Assembly (NCBI GenBank): GCA_004553545.1
Contig: SFLD01000021.1
Span: 1 to 42,017, forward strand
From: Clostridiales bacterium
GTDB taxonomy: Bacteria > Bacillota > Clostridia > Oscillospirales > Oscillospiraceae
DNA length: 42,017 nucleotides
Direction of reading: 5' to 3'
Shown here: positions 14,155-21,522 of the stretch, piece by piece
Layout: each line of letters begins with the position of its first letter
Numbering within the stretch: position 1 is the first letter of the stretch
Notes under the pieces: model-generated
Seen by the model: only the letters and a program-made list of their open reading frames with translations
Told to the model about the DNA's origin: nothing
Databases searched by the model: none
Translations under genes and position numbers: made by a program

Positions 14155-15705
14155 ATGGATCAGACAATGGAGGCCGCTTACAGCTTCGGCTTGGATCTGG
14201 GCACCCACCGCTCCCTGATGGCCGTCAAGGCCAAGGGCGGGACGGTGGAGGCCATCATCCCCAGCAATCAGGAGTGCCGCAAGGGCATCCCCTCCCTCTT
14301 CTGGCGGACGGCGGAGAGCGACGGCGGACGGGAGCTCCTCTGCGAGCAGGTGGCCCTGGAGCAGGGCGAGGTCAACGACCCCGAGGGCGTGGTCCGCTCG
14401 GTGAAGACCCGCCTTCTGGAGCAAAAGCCCATCGTCCTCCACGGCCGCAGCTACACCCCCCAGGACATCGCCGCCAAGGAGGTGGGGCATGTCTACGCCC
14501 TCTCCCTGTCCGAGGCGGAGGAGCGGGGGATCTTTGAGACGCCCAAGGCCCTCACCGTGGGCGTGCCGGTGCGCTTCGGCGCGGCGGAGCGCACCGCCAT
14601 CCGCTCCGTGCTCAGCAAGGCTTTGCCGGACATGCCCATCCAGTTGCTGCCGGAGCCCATGGCCGCGGCCATCTACTATGCCGCTTCCGCCCGGCAGAAG
14701 ACCCGCTACACCCTGGCCTTCGACATGGGTGCCGGTACCTTTGATGTCTGCGTGCTGGAGAATGTGGAGAACGATCCCCGGGAGCCGTACCCCTTCCGCC
14801 AGCTGAGCCACGACGGCAGCCGGGAGGCCGGCGATCTCCTGGATGAAAAGATGGAGGAGCTGATCCTGGACAAGCTGCGCCGGGACCCCGGCAGCATCGA
14901 CATGAAGAGCTTTTCCCCCGGCAGCTACGACCTCCGGGCCCTGCGCAAGACCGCCCGGGAGGCCAAGGAGGCCCTCTCCTCCGCTCCGCAGTTCACCGCC
15001 ATCGTCACGAGCCTCGCCAGCCGGGGCATCCAGCGGGTGACCCTCCACCGGGAGGAGTATGAGGCCCGCATCGAGCCTGTGGTCCGCCGGGCGGTGGACC
15101 TGGCGGAAAAGGCCCTCCGGGAGGCGAAGATCTGGCAGTCGCCGGACCTGACGGTGCTGATGGTGGGCGGCAGCACCTACATCCCCCTGGTGCGTCGCCT
15201 GCTGCAGGAGCGCTTCCCCTGGCTGGACTCCAAGACCCAGGTGGTCCAGCGGCTGCCGGACCAGGCCGTGGCCCTGGGCTGCGCCCTCTTTGCTGAGCGG
15301 CCCCTGGCGGACCGCAAGGTGCGCTTCGCCTACGCCATAAAGGCATACAGGGGGAACAGCGATGAGCAGTTTCTGTATGTCTGCATCCCAATGAACTGCA
15401 CGTTGCCCTGTAGTGTTTCCGGCCGTTTTTCTACCCGTCTGCAAGAGCAAGACAACGTCGCGCTAAAGATCTTTGAGGTAGACCACGGCGCTCCCCTTGA
15501 GCGGATCCCCGTAAAGGAGGGGCGCTTTACCCAGCTCATTGCCCGGCATTCCTTTGGCAAGCCTGTCCCCAAGGGGACGTCCGTCCTCGTCACCACGGAG
15601 CTCAGCAAGGACGGTCTTCTCACCCTAACTGTGGATGACGGCGGCATCAGCACCCAGGGCATCACGCGCCATACCTTCGACATCGTCCGGTCCCTGGACG
15701 ACTGA
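14155..15705 (+). CDS. Hsp70 (DnaK-like) chaperone lacking the C-terminal lid
   Basis: 516 residues against about 610 for DnaK. The actin-like ATPase domain is intact: phosphate-1 LDLGTHRS (13-20), EPMAAAIYYA, phosphate-2 FDMGAGTFDVCVLE, and the adenosine motif MVGGSTYIPLVRRLL. A beta-rich substrate-binding part follows to about residue 510, but the helical lid and EEVD-like tail are absent. Start ATG 14155 has AAGGAGGAA. It is clearly not the housekeeping DnaK, which is longer and sits in the hrcA-grpE-dnaK-dnaJ operon. No J-protein with an HPD motif is encoded beside it. It is expected to bind a specific client of this cluster rather than unfolded protein at large (inference). Confidence 0.85.
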   Translation: MDQTMEAAYSFGLDLGTHRSLMAVKAKGGTVEAIIPSNQECRKGIPSLFWRTAESDGGRELLCEQVALEQGEVNDPEGVVRSVKTRLLEQKPIVLHGRSYTPQDIAAKEVGHVYALSLSEAEERGIFETPKALTVGVPVRFGAAERTAIRSVLSKALPDMPIQLLPEPMAAAIYYAASARQKTRYTLAFDMGAGTFDVCVLENVENDPREPYPFRQLSHDGSREAGDLLDEKMEELILDKLRRDPGSIDMKSFSPGSYDLRALRKTAREAKEALSSAPQFTAIVTSLASRGIQRVTLHREEYEARIEPVVRRAVDLAEKALREAKIWQSPDLTVLMVGGSTYIPLVRRLLQERFPWLDSKTQVVQRLPDQAVALGCALFAERPLADRKVRFAYAIKAYRGNSDEQFLYVCIPMNCTLPCSVSGRFSTRLQEQDNVALKIFEVDHGAPLERIPVKEGRFTQLIARHSFGKPVPKGTSVLVTTELSKDGLLTLTVDDGGISTQGITRHTFDIVRSLDD

Positions 15706-15719
15706 GAGGGGAGGCCGCT

Positions 15720-17312
15720 ATGCCTGATCGTGATGACCGCAGGGATACCCTCCCCGCCGCGCCGGAGGACGCCGTGTCGGACAGCGGCGCGGAAGTCTCC
15801 AAGGCGAAGATCTTCTGGTACTCTCCCGCGCTGAATGCCTTCTTTGGCCTCCGTGCGGCGGACTACCAGCTGCTGCTGCTCTTTCTGGGGGTTTACAGCA
15901 CCGAAAACACGGAAACCGCCGTGGAAACGGTGAAGACCGCCCTGCAGGATGAACAGCTGGCGAAGACCGCCGAGAACTACCCTGGCCAGACCCTGGCCAA
16001 GCGGCGACTGGCCGAGCTCACCCACGAGCTGCTGGACGGCCGCTACGCCCTCTTTTCCCCGCGATTCAGGAAGAACGAGACCTACGGGAAGAACTTCCGC
16101 CCCGCCCGGAACCTCCCCCGGCAGGCCATCCCCTACTACACCCAGGTGCTGGAGTGGCTCTTTGCGGAGGATCTTCCGCTCCTGGAGGATATCCTCCGGA
16201 AGCTCCGCATCGAGCTGTCGCACTTTCAGCTGACCCTCCCGGCCCTGCCGGAGGACGCCGGTGTCCCCGCCCTGGCGGAGGCCGCGGCGGAGACGCTGCA
16301 TCCCCTGCTGCAGCTGCTGGCCCGGAGGGCCGCCGGCCCCAGGGCGGCCTGCCCTCTCCTGCCGGAGACGGCGCCCCGGAGCGCAGGCAGCCGGGAGGCT
16401 GCCTGCTACCAGCAGCTGCTGGAGAGCGTTCCCTCCGATACCTTCTCCTTCTTTGAGGGGCTGTGCGCCCTGGCCCAGCAGGGGAATCCCTATGCCCTGC
16501 GGGAGCTGGCAGCCATCTACCGCGTGGGGCGGCCCTTTGCCCTCTGCGACGGCGGTCTGCTGGAGATTCCCCCGGACCGGAGCTATGCGGACTGCCTGGC
16601 CCAGCAGGCCGGGGGCGGGCTCCCCTTGCCCCGCCCCGCCCAGCTCCACGGACTGCGGCGGCCCCTTGCCCCGGCGGAGCGGGCGGAGCTGGCGGACCTG
16701 GCGGACCGGGGCTCCCTGGAGGCCGCCCGCCTCCTAGCGCAGGCGGAGCAGGACCCGGAAGCCCGGGAAGACCTGCTCCGGCCCCTCCGCCGCAGCCCCC
16801 TCTGGGCGAACGCGCTGAAAGACTGCGCCCTGACGGAGAGCGGCGGACTCACCAGCCGGGCGGGGGCGGAGCTCCGCTCCCTGCTCCCCCTCTTTCCCCG
16901 GCTGGAGGATGCCCAGCTTCTCCGCCGCCTGCCCCCCCTCCTCCACGCGGGCTGCCAGGAATCGGAGCTCCTGGCCCTGCTGGCGTGCTACGGGGAAGCC
17001 TGGCCCGGCTGGTCCCAGGGGCGAAGGCGCGCCCACAAGGCGCCGCTGTGTCTGCTGCTCTCCGCCCTGCTGGCGGCGCAGCAGGAGCTCCAGCAGGAGG
17101 AGGACCGCTTCCATGCCCAGAAGGGCCGGCTGCTGCCGGAGGAGTACCGCCTCCGGCGGAATGCCCTGATCGCCCGGGAGGACAGACTGCTGGACGCCCA
17201 GTCCCAGGTGCAGGTCTTCCTGCTGAGTGCCCTGGACGCCGGTCCTGCCCCGCAGGCCGAGTCTGTCTGGCAGGAGGAGATCCCCCAGCTGGACGACAGC
17301 GCCACCTTCTGA
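15720..17312 (+). CDS. Helical protein with Sel1-like repeats, possible Hsp70 partner
   Basis: 530 residues, start ATG 15720 behind GAGGGGAGG, 14 bases after the Hsp70 stop. The N-terminal 130 residues are helical with a basic patch (RFRKNETYGKNFR). Residues about 255-350 contain two stretches with the Sel1 rhythm: QQGNPYALRELAAIYRVG and later LADLADRGSLEAARLLAQA. The C-terminal third is helical with a coiled coil near 455-500. It holds the place a DnaJ would have in a chaperone operon, but no HPD motif is present. A role as scaffold or client adaptor is inference. The gene ends before a strong terminator. Confidence 0.65.
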   Translation: MPDRDDRRDTLPAAPEDAVSDSGAEVSKAKIFWYSPALNAFFGLRAADYQLLLLFLGVYSTENTETAVETVKTALQDEQLAKTAENYPGQTLAKRRLAELTHELLDGRYALFSPRFRKNETYGKNFRPARNLPRQAIPYYTQVLEWLFAEDLPLLEDILRKLRIELSHFQLTLPALPEDAGVPALAEAAAETLHPLLQLLARRAAGPRAACPLLPETAPRSAGSREAACYQQLLESVPSDTFSFFEGLCALAQQGNPYALRELAAIYRVGRPFALCDGGLLEIPPDRSYADCLAQQAGGGLPLPRPAQLHGLRRPLAPAERAELADLADRGSLEAARLLAQAEQDPEAREDLLRPLRRSPLWANALKDCALTESGGLTSRAGAELRSLLPLFPRLEDAQLLRRLPPLLHAGCQESELLALLACYGEAWPGWSQGRRRAHKAPLCLLLSALLAAQQELQQEEDRFHAQKGRLLPEEYRLRRNALIAREDRLLDAQSQVQVFLLSALDAGPAPQAESVWQEEIPQLDDSATF

Positions 17313-17420
17313 CCCGCCCGGCAAAGCCCGGTCAGGACTGTGCCTGGGAAGGAATTCCATTTTCCGCCCGGCCGGCCCCCGCAAGGCCTTTCCCTTGCCA
17401 CCCTTTTTGCCGAAGAAGAA

Positions 17421-17453
17421 CCCGCCCGGAAGCAATGCTTCCGGGCGGGTTTT
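17421..17453 (+). terminator. Terminator of the plus chaperone operon
   Basis: A 13-bp perfect stem (17421-17433 with 17437-17449), loop AAT, then TTTT. It lies 109 bases past the last gene of the operon. Confidence 0.85.
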
Positions 17454-17659
17454 CAAGGCCGAAAAGCCTCGCAGAGTTTCGCGCCCCCGGCGCGAAAGAA
17501 GTAGAATCATTTTTTCCGGCGGCGCACCCCAGGGTGGCTTCTCTTGCCCCTGCGGGGCAATTCACCTTCTGTACGTCGGAAAAAATACCTCTCACGAAGC
17601 GAAGTGCCGCCGCCCCGGCAAGCCGGGGCGGCGGCACCCGAGCGGAGTGCAAAAAACTC
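17454..17659. repeat. Palindrome-rich intergenic unit, probably a dispersed repeat
   Basis: About 200 bases without a credible gene. It contains a 14-bp perfect stem at 17605-17618 with 17623-17636 (loop CAAG). It is flanked on both sides by terminator hairpins sharing the motif CCGGAAGC/GCTTCCGG. Such composite spacers recur in some clostridial genomes; repetition elsewhere in this genome cannot be tested here. Confidence 0.4.
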
Positions 17660-17697
17660 AAAAAAATCCCGGAAGCATAGCTTCCGGGATTTTTTTG
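17660..17697. terminator. Bidirectional terminator after mreB
   Basis: A 10-bp stem (17667-17676 with 17680-17689) flanked by six or more A on the left and seven T on the right, so it works on both strands. It lies five bases beyond the mreB stop. Confidence 0.85.
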
Positions 17698-17701
17698 AAG
17701 A

Positions 17702-18727
17702 TTAGTTCATCTGCTTCCGGCGGCTGAGGTTCATGGTGCCGTCCTGCATGTTGTTGAGCTCGTCCAGGCTCTTGCCGGTGCCGATGGCCACGCAGCTGAT
17801 GGCGTCCTCGGCGATGAAGGTCTGGATGCCCGTCCGGGCGGAGATCAGCTTGTCAAAGCCGGAGACCAGGGAGCCGCCGCCGGTCATCATGATGCCGTTG
17901 GTGGAGATGTCCGCCACCAGCTCGGGGGGCGTGCGCTCCAGCACGGAGTGGACGGCCTCCACGATGCGCTCCACCGGCTCCTCGAAGGCGTCCATCATCT
18001 CGGCGGAGGACACGTTGACGACTCTGGGCAGGCCGGTCAGGAGGCAGCGGCCCTTCACGTCCATGGTCAGCTCCTCCTCCCGGGGGAAGACGCAGCCGAT
18101 CTTGATCTTCATATCCTCGGCGGTGCGCTCGCCCACGAGAAGATTGTGCTTGCGGCGCATATACTTCACAATGGACTCGTTGAGCTGGTCGCCGGCGATC
18201 TTGATGGAGGCGGACTCCACCACGCCGCTGAGGGAGATGACGGCGATGTCCGCCGTGCCGCCGCCGATGTCCACCACCATGTGGCCGTCGGGCTTGGTGA
18301 TGTCGATGCCGGCGCCGATGGCGGCCGCCACGGGCTCCTCGATGAGGTAGGCCTTCCGGGCGCCGGCCTGGATGCCGGCGTCGATGACGGCGCGCTCCTC
18401 CACCTCGGTGATGCCGGAGGGTACGCAGATCAGCACCCGGGGCTTGAAGAGCTGGAAGCCCGTCACCTTGCGGATGAACTCCCGCAGCATCTTCTCCGTC
18501 ATGTCATAGTCGGAGATGACGCCCTCCCGCAGGGGACGGATGGCCACGATGTTGCCGGGGGTCCGGCCCAGCATGGCCTGGGCCTCGGCGCCCACTTTCA
18601 GGAGCTTGCCGGTGTTCTTATCCATGGCAACGACGGAGGGTTCGTTGAGGACCACGCCCTTGCCCTTCACATAGACCAGGACGGATGCCGTCCCCAGGTC
18701 GATGCCGATGTCTTTCGTCCAGGACAT
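17702..18727 (-). CDS. mreB: Rod-shape determining protein MreB
   Basis: 341 residues, full length for the bacterial actin that guides lateral cell-wall synthesis at the membrane. Seen: phosphate-1 IGIDLGTASVLVYVKGKG, NEPSVVA, IRPLREGVISDYD, EEPVAAAIGAG, phosphate-2 VVDIGGGTADIAVISL and the adenosine motif GIMMTGGGSL. Start ATG 18727 has a GAGGTGG site. A good promoter (TTGCAA-17-TATAAT) lies about 75 bases upstream and a terminator directly follows, so it may be transcribed alone. The usual mreC/mreD neighbours are absent, which suggests an MreB/Mbl-type paralogue rather than the mreBCD copy. Confidence 0.95.
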   Translation of the reverse strand: MSWTKDIGIDLGTASVLVYVKGKGVVLNEPSVVAMDKNTGKLLKVGAEAQAMLGRTPGNIVAIRPLREGVISDYDMTEKMLREFIRKVTGFQLFKPRVLICVPSGITEVEERAVIDAGIQAGARKAYLIEEPVAAAIGAGIDITKPDGHMVVDIGGGTADIAVISLSGVVESASIKIAGDQLNESIVKYMRRKHNLLVGERTAEDMKIKIGCVFPREEELTMDVKGRCLLTGLPRVVNVSSAEMMDAFEEPVERIVEAVHSVLERTPPELVADISTNGIMMTGGGSLVSGFDKLISARTGIQTFIAEDAISCVAIGTGKSLDELNNMQDGTMNLSRRKQMN

Positions 18728-18801
18728 AATTCCACCTCACAGAAAAAATTCTCTTTGTATCGTTTGCGCGCCGGAATGGCACGCCTGGTTACTCATAATC
18801 T

Positions 18802-18830
18802 ATTATACCTGTGAGCCATGGCATTTGCAA
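18802..18830 (-). promoter_or_regulatory. Promoter of mreB
   Basis: Minus strand -35 TTGCAA (18825-18830), 17-bp spacer, perfect -10 TATAAT (18802-18807). Confidence 0.75.
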
Positions 18831-18887
18831 GCATATTCTTTCCGGGGCGGAAGCTTTCTGGGGGAAGGGGGAGAGGCCCCTTCCCCC

Positions 18888-19157
18888 TCAGCTGAGGGTG
18901 GTGAGGAGCCACATGAGCCCCACGCCCGCGCTGCCCAGCAGGGTATAGAGGGCCGGGGACAGATTCCGGAGGGCCCGGCCCCAGCGGCCGGAGGCGCCGG
19001 TGTAGCTCCTGGCCACCCGGCGGGCCTCCTCCACCAGCTCCCGGGAGGAGACGCCCTCCCCGGCGGCGTCGTTGCGGACGATGAAGATGGCCTGCTCAAA
19101 AAACCGACGGTCCGGCGAGTCCACCACCACGACCCGCCGGGAGATGCCTTTTACCAT
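18888..19157 (-). CDS. Small protein with C-terminal membrane anchor, conserved hypothetical
   Basis: 89 residues. The N-terminal half is soluble and carries a basic-hydrophobic strand then DSPD and FFEQAIFIVR. The C-terminal 20 residues (SPALYTLLGSAGVGLMWLL) form one transmembrane segment. Proteins with this RRVVVV...FFEQAIFIV signature occur in Clostridia, in my recollection near mreB; function unknown. Start ATG 19157 is preceded by GGGGGAACC, a modest RBS. Product probably faces the cytoplasm while attached to the membrane. Confidence 0.6.
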   Translation of the reverse strand: MVKGISRRVVVVDSPDRRFFEQAIFIVRNDAAGEGVSSRELVEEARRVARSYTGASGRWGRALRNLSPALYTLLGSAGVGLMWLLTTLS

Positions 19158-19262
19158 GGATGGTTCCCCCTTGCTTCCGATTTTCCATGGCAGCAGTTTC
19201 CCACGGCGGGAAGGATTTTATACCGGGGGAGGGAAGTTTCGCCGGAAGGATGCGGGACGGAG

Positions 19263-19292
19263 AAAGCGCCGCCCGAAGGCGGCGCTTTCTTA
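19263..19292 (-). terminator. Terminator of the CbbX/SpoVK-like gene
   Basis: A perfect 11-bp stem (19263-19273 with 19278-19288), loop CGAA, two bases past the stop codon and with a pyrimidine-rich flank on both strands. Confidence 0.7.
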
Positions 19293-20549
19293 GGTTTCTT
19301 CCGGCTTGTCCGTGTCAGGCTTGCTGGTTTCCGGCGTTTCCGGCGGGTCATTTTCGGGGGTCTCCGGGGCCTTTTCTTCGGGGGCTTCCGGGGCCTCGGG
19401 GTTTCCCGCCCGGTCCCGGAGCCTGGCCTCCTCCCCGGCGGCCTCGATCTCCCGGCCCTGGGCCATGAGGACATCCACCGTGGTGAGGCGCATGAGGTCT
19501 TCCTTCGTGACGCTCTCCTGGGCGGCGAGACGGTTGGCCTGGGCCACCAGGATGTGCTCAAAGATGTTCCGGACACCCCGGGCGTTGCCGAAGGTGATGC
19601 CGTCGCAGTTCTCCCGCTCAATGTACTCCCGCACCAGGGCCTTCGCATCCTCGTCCAGGGTGTAGCAGCCCTTCTTGCACTGGCTCTCGAAGATGGCCAG
19701 CATCTCGTCCGTGCTGTAGTCGTCAAAGTGCAGGAAGCGGTTGAACCGGGACTCGAGACCGGGGTTGGAGTGGATGAAGTCGTCCATCAGCCCGTCGTAG
19801 CCCGCCACGATGACCACGAGATCGTCCCGGTGGTCCTCCATGGCCTTCAGAATGGTGTCGATGGCCTCCTGGCCGAAGTCGTTCTCAGAGTTTCCGTTGA
19901 GGGCGTAGGCCTCGTCGATGAAGAGGACGCCGCCGAGAGCGCTCTCGATGACCTTGCGGGTCTTGATGGCGGTCTGGCCCACGTATCCGGCGACCAGGCC
20001 GCTGCGGTCCACCTCCACCAGCTGGCCCTGGGAGAGGATGCCGAGAGAGTGGTAAATTCTCGCCATCAGCCGGGCCACGGTGGTCTTGCCGGTGCCGGGA
20101 TTGCCGGAGAAGACCATGTGGAGGGAGAGGTCCGTGGTGGGGAGGCCGTTGTCCTTGCGGAGCTGGTAGACCGTCACCATGTTGATGAGGTTCTTGACCT
20201 CGCGCTTGATGGCGGCAAGGCCGATGTAGCCGTCCAGCTCCGCCTGCAGGTCCTCGATCTTCTCCTTGGGCTTGACCTCCTCCACGGCGGGGGCGTTGGT
20301 CTCGTCGTTGCCGGTGGAGGCGGCGGTGCCGCCGTTGCCGCCGTCCCGGGCGGCGGGGGCCTTGGGGGCCCTGGGGGCGTCCGGGGCCTTGGGCGTCTCC
20401 GGGGCCTTTCCGGCGGGAGTTTCGGGGGTCAGCAGGGGGCTGCCCCAGAAGTCGGAGTTCATGCGCTTGAGGTTGTTCTCCGACATGGTGCGGATGACCT
20501 CCAGCTGCTGGAGGATGATGTCGTCTTTCTTGCTGCGGTCGCTTTTCAT
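19290..20549 (-). CDS. CbbX/SpoVK-family AAA+ ATPase
   Basis: 419 residues from ATG 20549, chosen because GAGGTG lies six bases upstream; an in-frame ATG at 20567 has no RBS and would overlap the upstream gene. Residues 35-95 are a Pro/Ala/Lys-rich linker. The AAA+ module follows: GYIGLAAIKREV, Walker A GNPGTGKTTVA, GYVGQTAIKT, Walker B GVLFIDEAYAL, IVAGY, and the arginine region NPGLESRFNRF. The tail is a repetitive Pro-Glu-Thr-rich segment. Family knowledge: SpoVK is a sporulation AAA+ protein and CbbX remodels Rubisco in other bacteria; the client here is unknown. The low-complexity ends are unusual. Confidence 0.85.
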   Translation of the reverse strand: MKSDRSKKDDIILQQLEVIRTMSENNLKRMNSDFWGSPLLTPETPAGKAPETPKAPDAPRAPKAPAARDGGNGGTAASTGNDETNAPAVEEVKPKEKIEDLQAELDGYIGLAAIKREVKNLINMVTVYQLRKDNGLPTTDLSLHMVFSGNPGTGKTTVARLMARIYHSLGILSQGQLVEVDRSGLVAGYVGQTAIKTRKVIESALGGVLFIDEAYALNGNSENDFGQEAIDTILKAMEDHRDDLVVIVAGYDGLMDDFIHSNPGLESRFNRFLHFDDYSTDEMLAIFESQCKKGCYTLDEDAKALVREYIERENCDGITFGNARGVRNIFEHILVAQANRLAAQESVTKEDLMRLTTVDVLMAQGREIEAAGEEARLRDRAGNPEAPEAPEEKAPETPENDPPETPETSKPDTDKPEET

Positions 20550-20563
20550 AGTCAGCACCTCGA

Positions 20564-21079
20564 TCATTTGGAAGTGGGGTCCACATGGGCCATGGCCAGG
20601 AAGAGCAGGGAGGAGAGGAAGCCCGTCAGCGTCCCGGAGACCAGGGACACCCCCAGCAGCACCGGCAGGTAGCTGAGAGGGGCGGCGGTGCCCAGGGTCC
20701 AGACGGCGGCGGCCACCTGGCCGCAGTTGTGGGCGGCGGCGCCCCCCAGGGAGACGCCGTAGACGGAGAGCCGCTTCCCCTTTTGGAGCAGGATCATGGT
20801 CAGCATGGCGGCAACGCCGCCGAAGAGGGAGTAGATCAGGGCGTTGAGGTTGCCCGCAAAGAGCGCCCCCAGCGTACAGCGGCAGAGGAGGATCAAAAGC
20901 GCCTGGGCGGGCCCCAGGGCGTAGAGGGCGAAGAGGGTCACGATGTTGGCGAGGCCCAGCTTGATCCCCGGCAGGGGGATGAGCAGGGAGAGGGGCAGGA
21001 AGCGCTCCACCCAGGAGAGGGCCAGGGCCAGGGCGGTGAGCATGGCGCAGAGGGTCAGCTGGCGGGTGGTGGTTTTCAT
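20564..21079 (-). CDS. Gx transporter family membrane protein (Hpre_diP_synt_I type)
   Basis: About 171 residues from ATG 21079 (an in-frame start at 21088 is also possible; GAGGTGCC precedes). Five or six hydrophobic helices are visible. The signature PGIKLGLANIVTLFALY identifies the family once named heptaprenyl diphosphate synthase component I, now grouped with S-component-like Gx transporters. It lies 14 bases after the NusG-II gene and two genes after apbE. This trio matches eetB/eetA/apbE-type loci for extracellular electron transfer, in which this protein is needed for flavin or quinone delivery; that role is inferred here. Confidence 0.85.
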   Translation of the reverse strand: MKTTTRQLTLCAMLTALALALSWVERFLPLSLLIPLPGIKLGLANIVTLFALYALGPAQALLILLCRCTLGALFAGNLNALIYSLFGGVAAMLTMILLQKGKRLSVYGVSLGGAAAHNCGQVAAAVWTLGTAAPLSYLPVLLGVSLVSGTLTGFLSSLLFLAMAHVDPTSK

Positions 21080-21093
21080 CTCCGGCACCTCCC

Positions 21094-21522
21094 TTATCCC
21101 AGGATCACGTCCACGCCGCCGCTGCCGCCCTGGAGCTCGATGACGATGCGGGCGGGGAGGCAGACGATGCTCTGGCCGGACTGGGAGATGACCCCGCTGC
21201 GGACGCAGTCCTGATTGGGGCAGTCGGACTCCAGAACGCAGAGCCCGTCCGGCGCGGAGAGGATGGGACTGTCCCCGGCGGGGGAGACCACCAGGGTGTA
21301 GCCGTTATTCGTATAGGTCCGGACCTGGAAGGGCTCCCCCCGGGAGACCGGGAAGCGGTCGGCTTCCTGCCCGTCGATGGTGACGACGGCGGTGAGGGGG
21401 CCCCCGGCCTGCCCCTGGGGCAGCCAGAAGCGCAGGCCGCAGAGCACGGCCAGGACCACGATGGCCGCCGCCACCAGCAGGTCAGCCGGGGCGGGCTTCG
21501 TCCGCACGCGGGATAAGTTCAT
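21094..21522 (-). CDS. NusG domain II-containing membrane-anchored protein (EetA-like)
   Basis: 142 residues from ATG 21522, chosen over a TTG at 21552 because a GGGAG site is upstream. One N-terminal transmembrane helix (ADLLVAAAIVVLAVLCGL) anchors an exported beta domain with the family pattern ESDCPNQDCVRSG and ISQSGQSIVCLPARIVIEL; two Cys (C-P-N-Q-D-C) are typical. Known members sit beside ApbE and the Gx protein in flavinyl-transfer or extracellular electron transfer loci. The start overlaps the apbE end by 41 bases, implying coupled translation. Confidence 0.85.
   Translation of the reverse strand: MNLSRVRTKPAPADLLVAAAIVVLAVLCGLRFWLPQGQAGGPLTAVVTIDGQEADRFPVSRGEPFQVRTYTNNGYTLVVSPAGDSPILSAPDGLCVLESDCPNQDCVRSGVISQSGQSIVCLPARIVIELQGGSGGVDVILG

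Noticed and set aside
12319..15450. Very long minus-strand open frame of over 1000 codons
   Set aside because: It is antisense to the Hsp70 and GrpE genes and shifts across their spacer; such frames arise from GC-rich codon bias. The plus-strand genes have motifs and RBS.
15720..16110. J-domain in the Sel1-like protein
   Set aside because: The region is helical and follows an Hsp70 gene, but no HPD motif or matching helix spacing is seen.
17332..17661. Open frame of 109 codons in the palindrome-rich spacer
   Set aside because: It has no RBS, runs through terminator hairpins and looks like translated repeat DNA.
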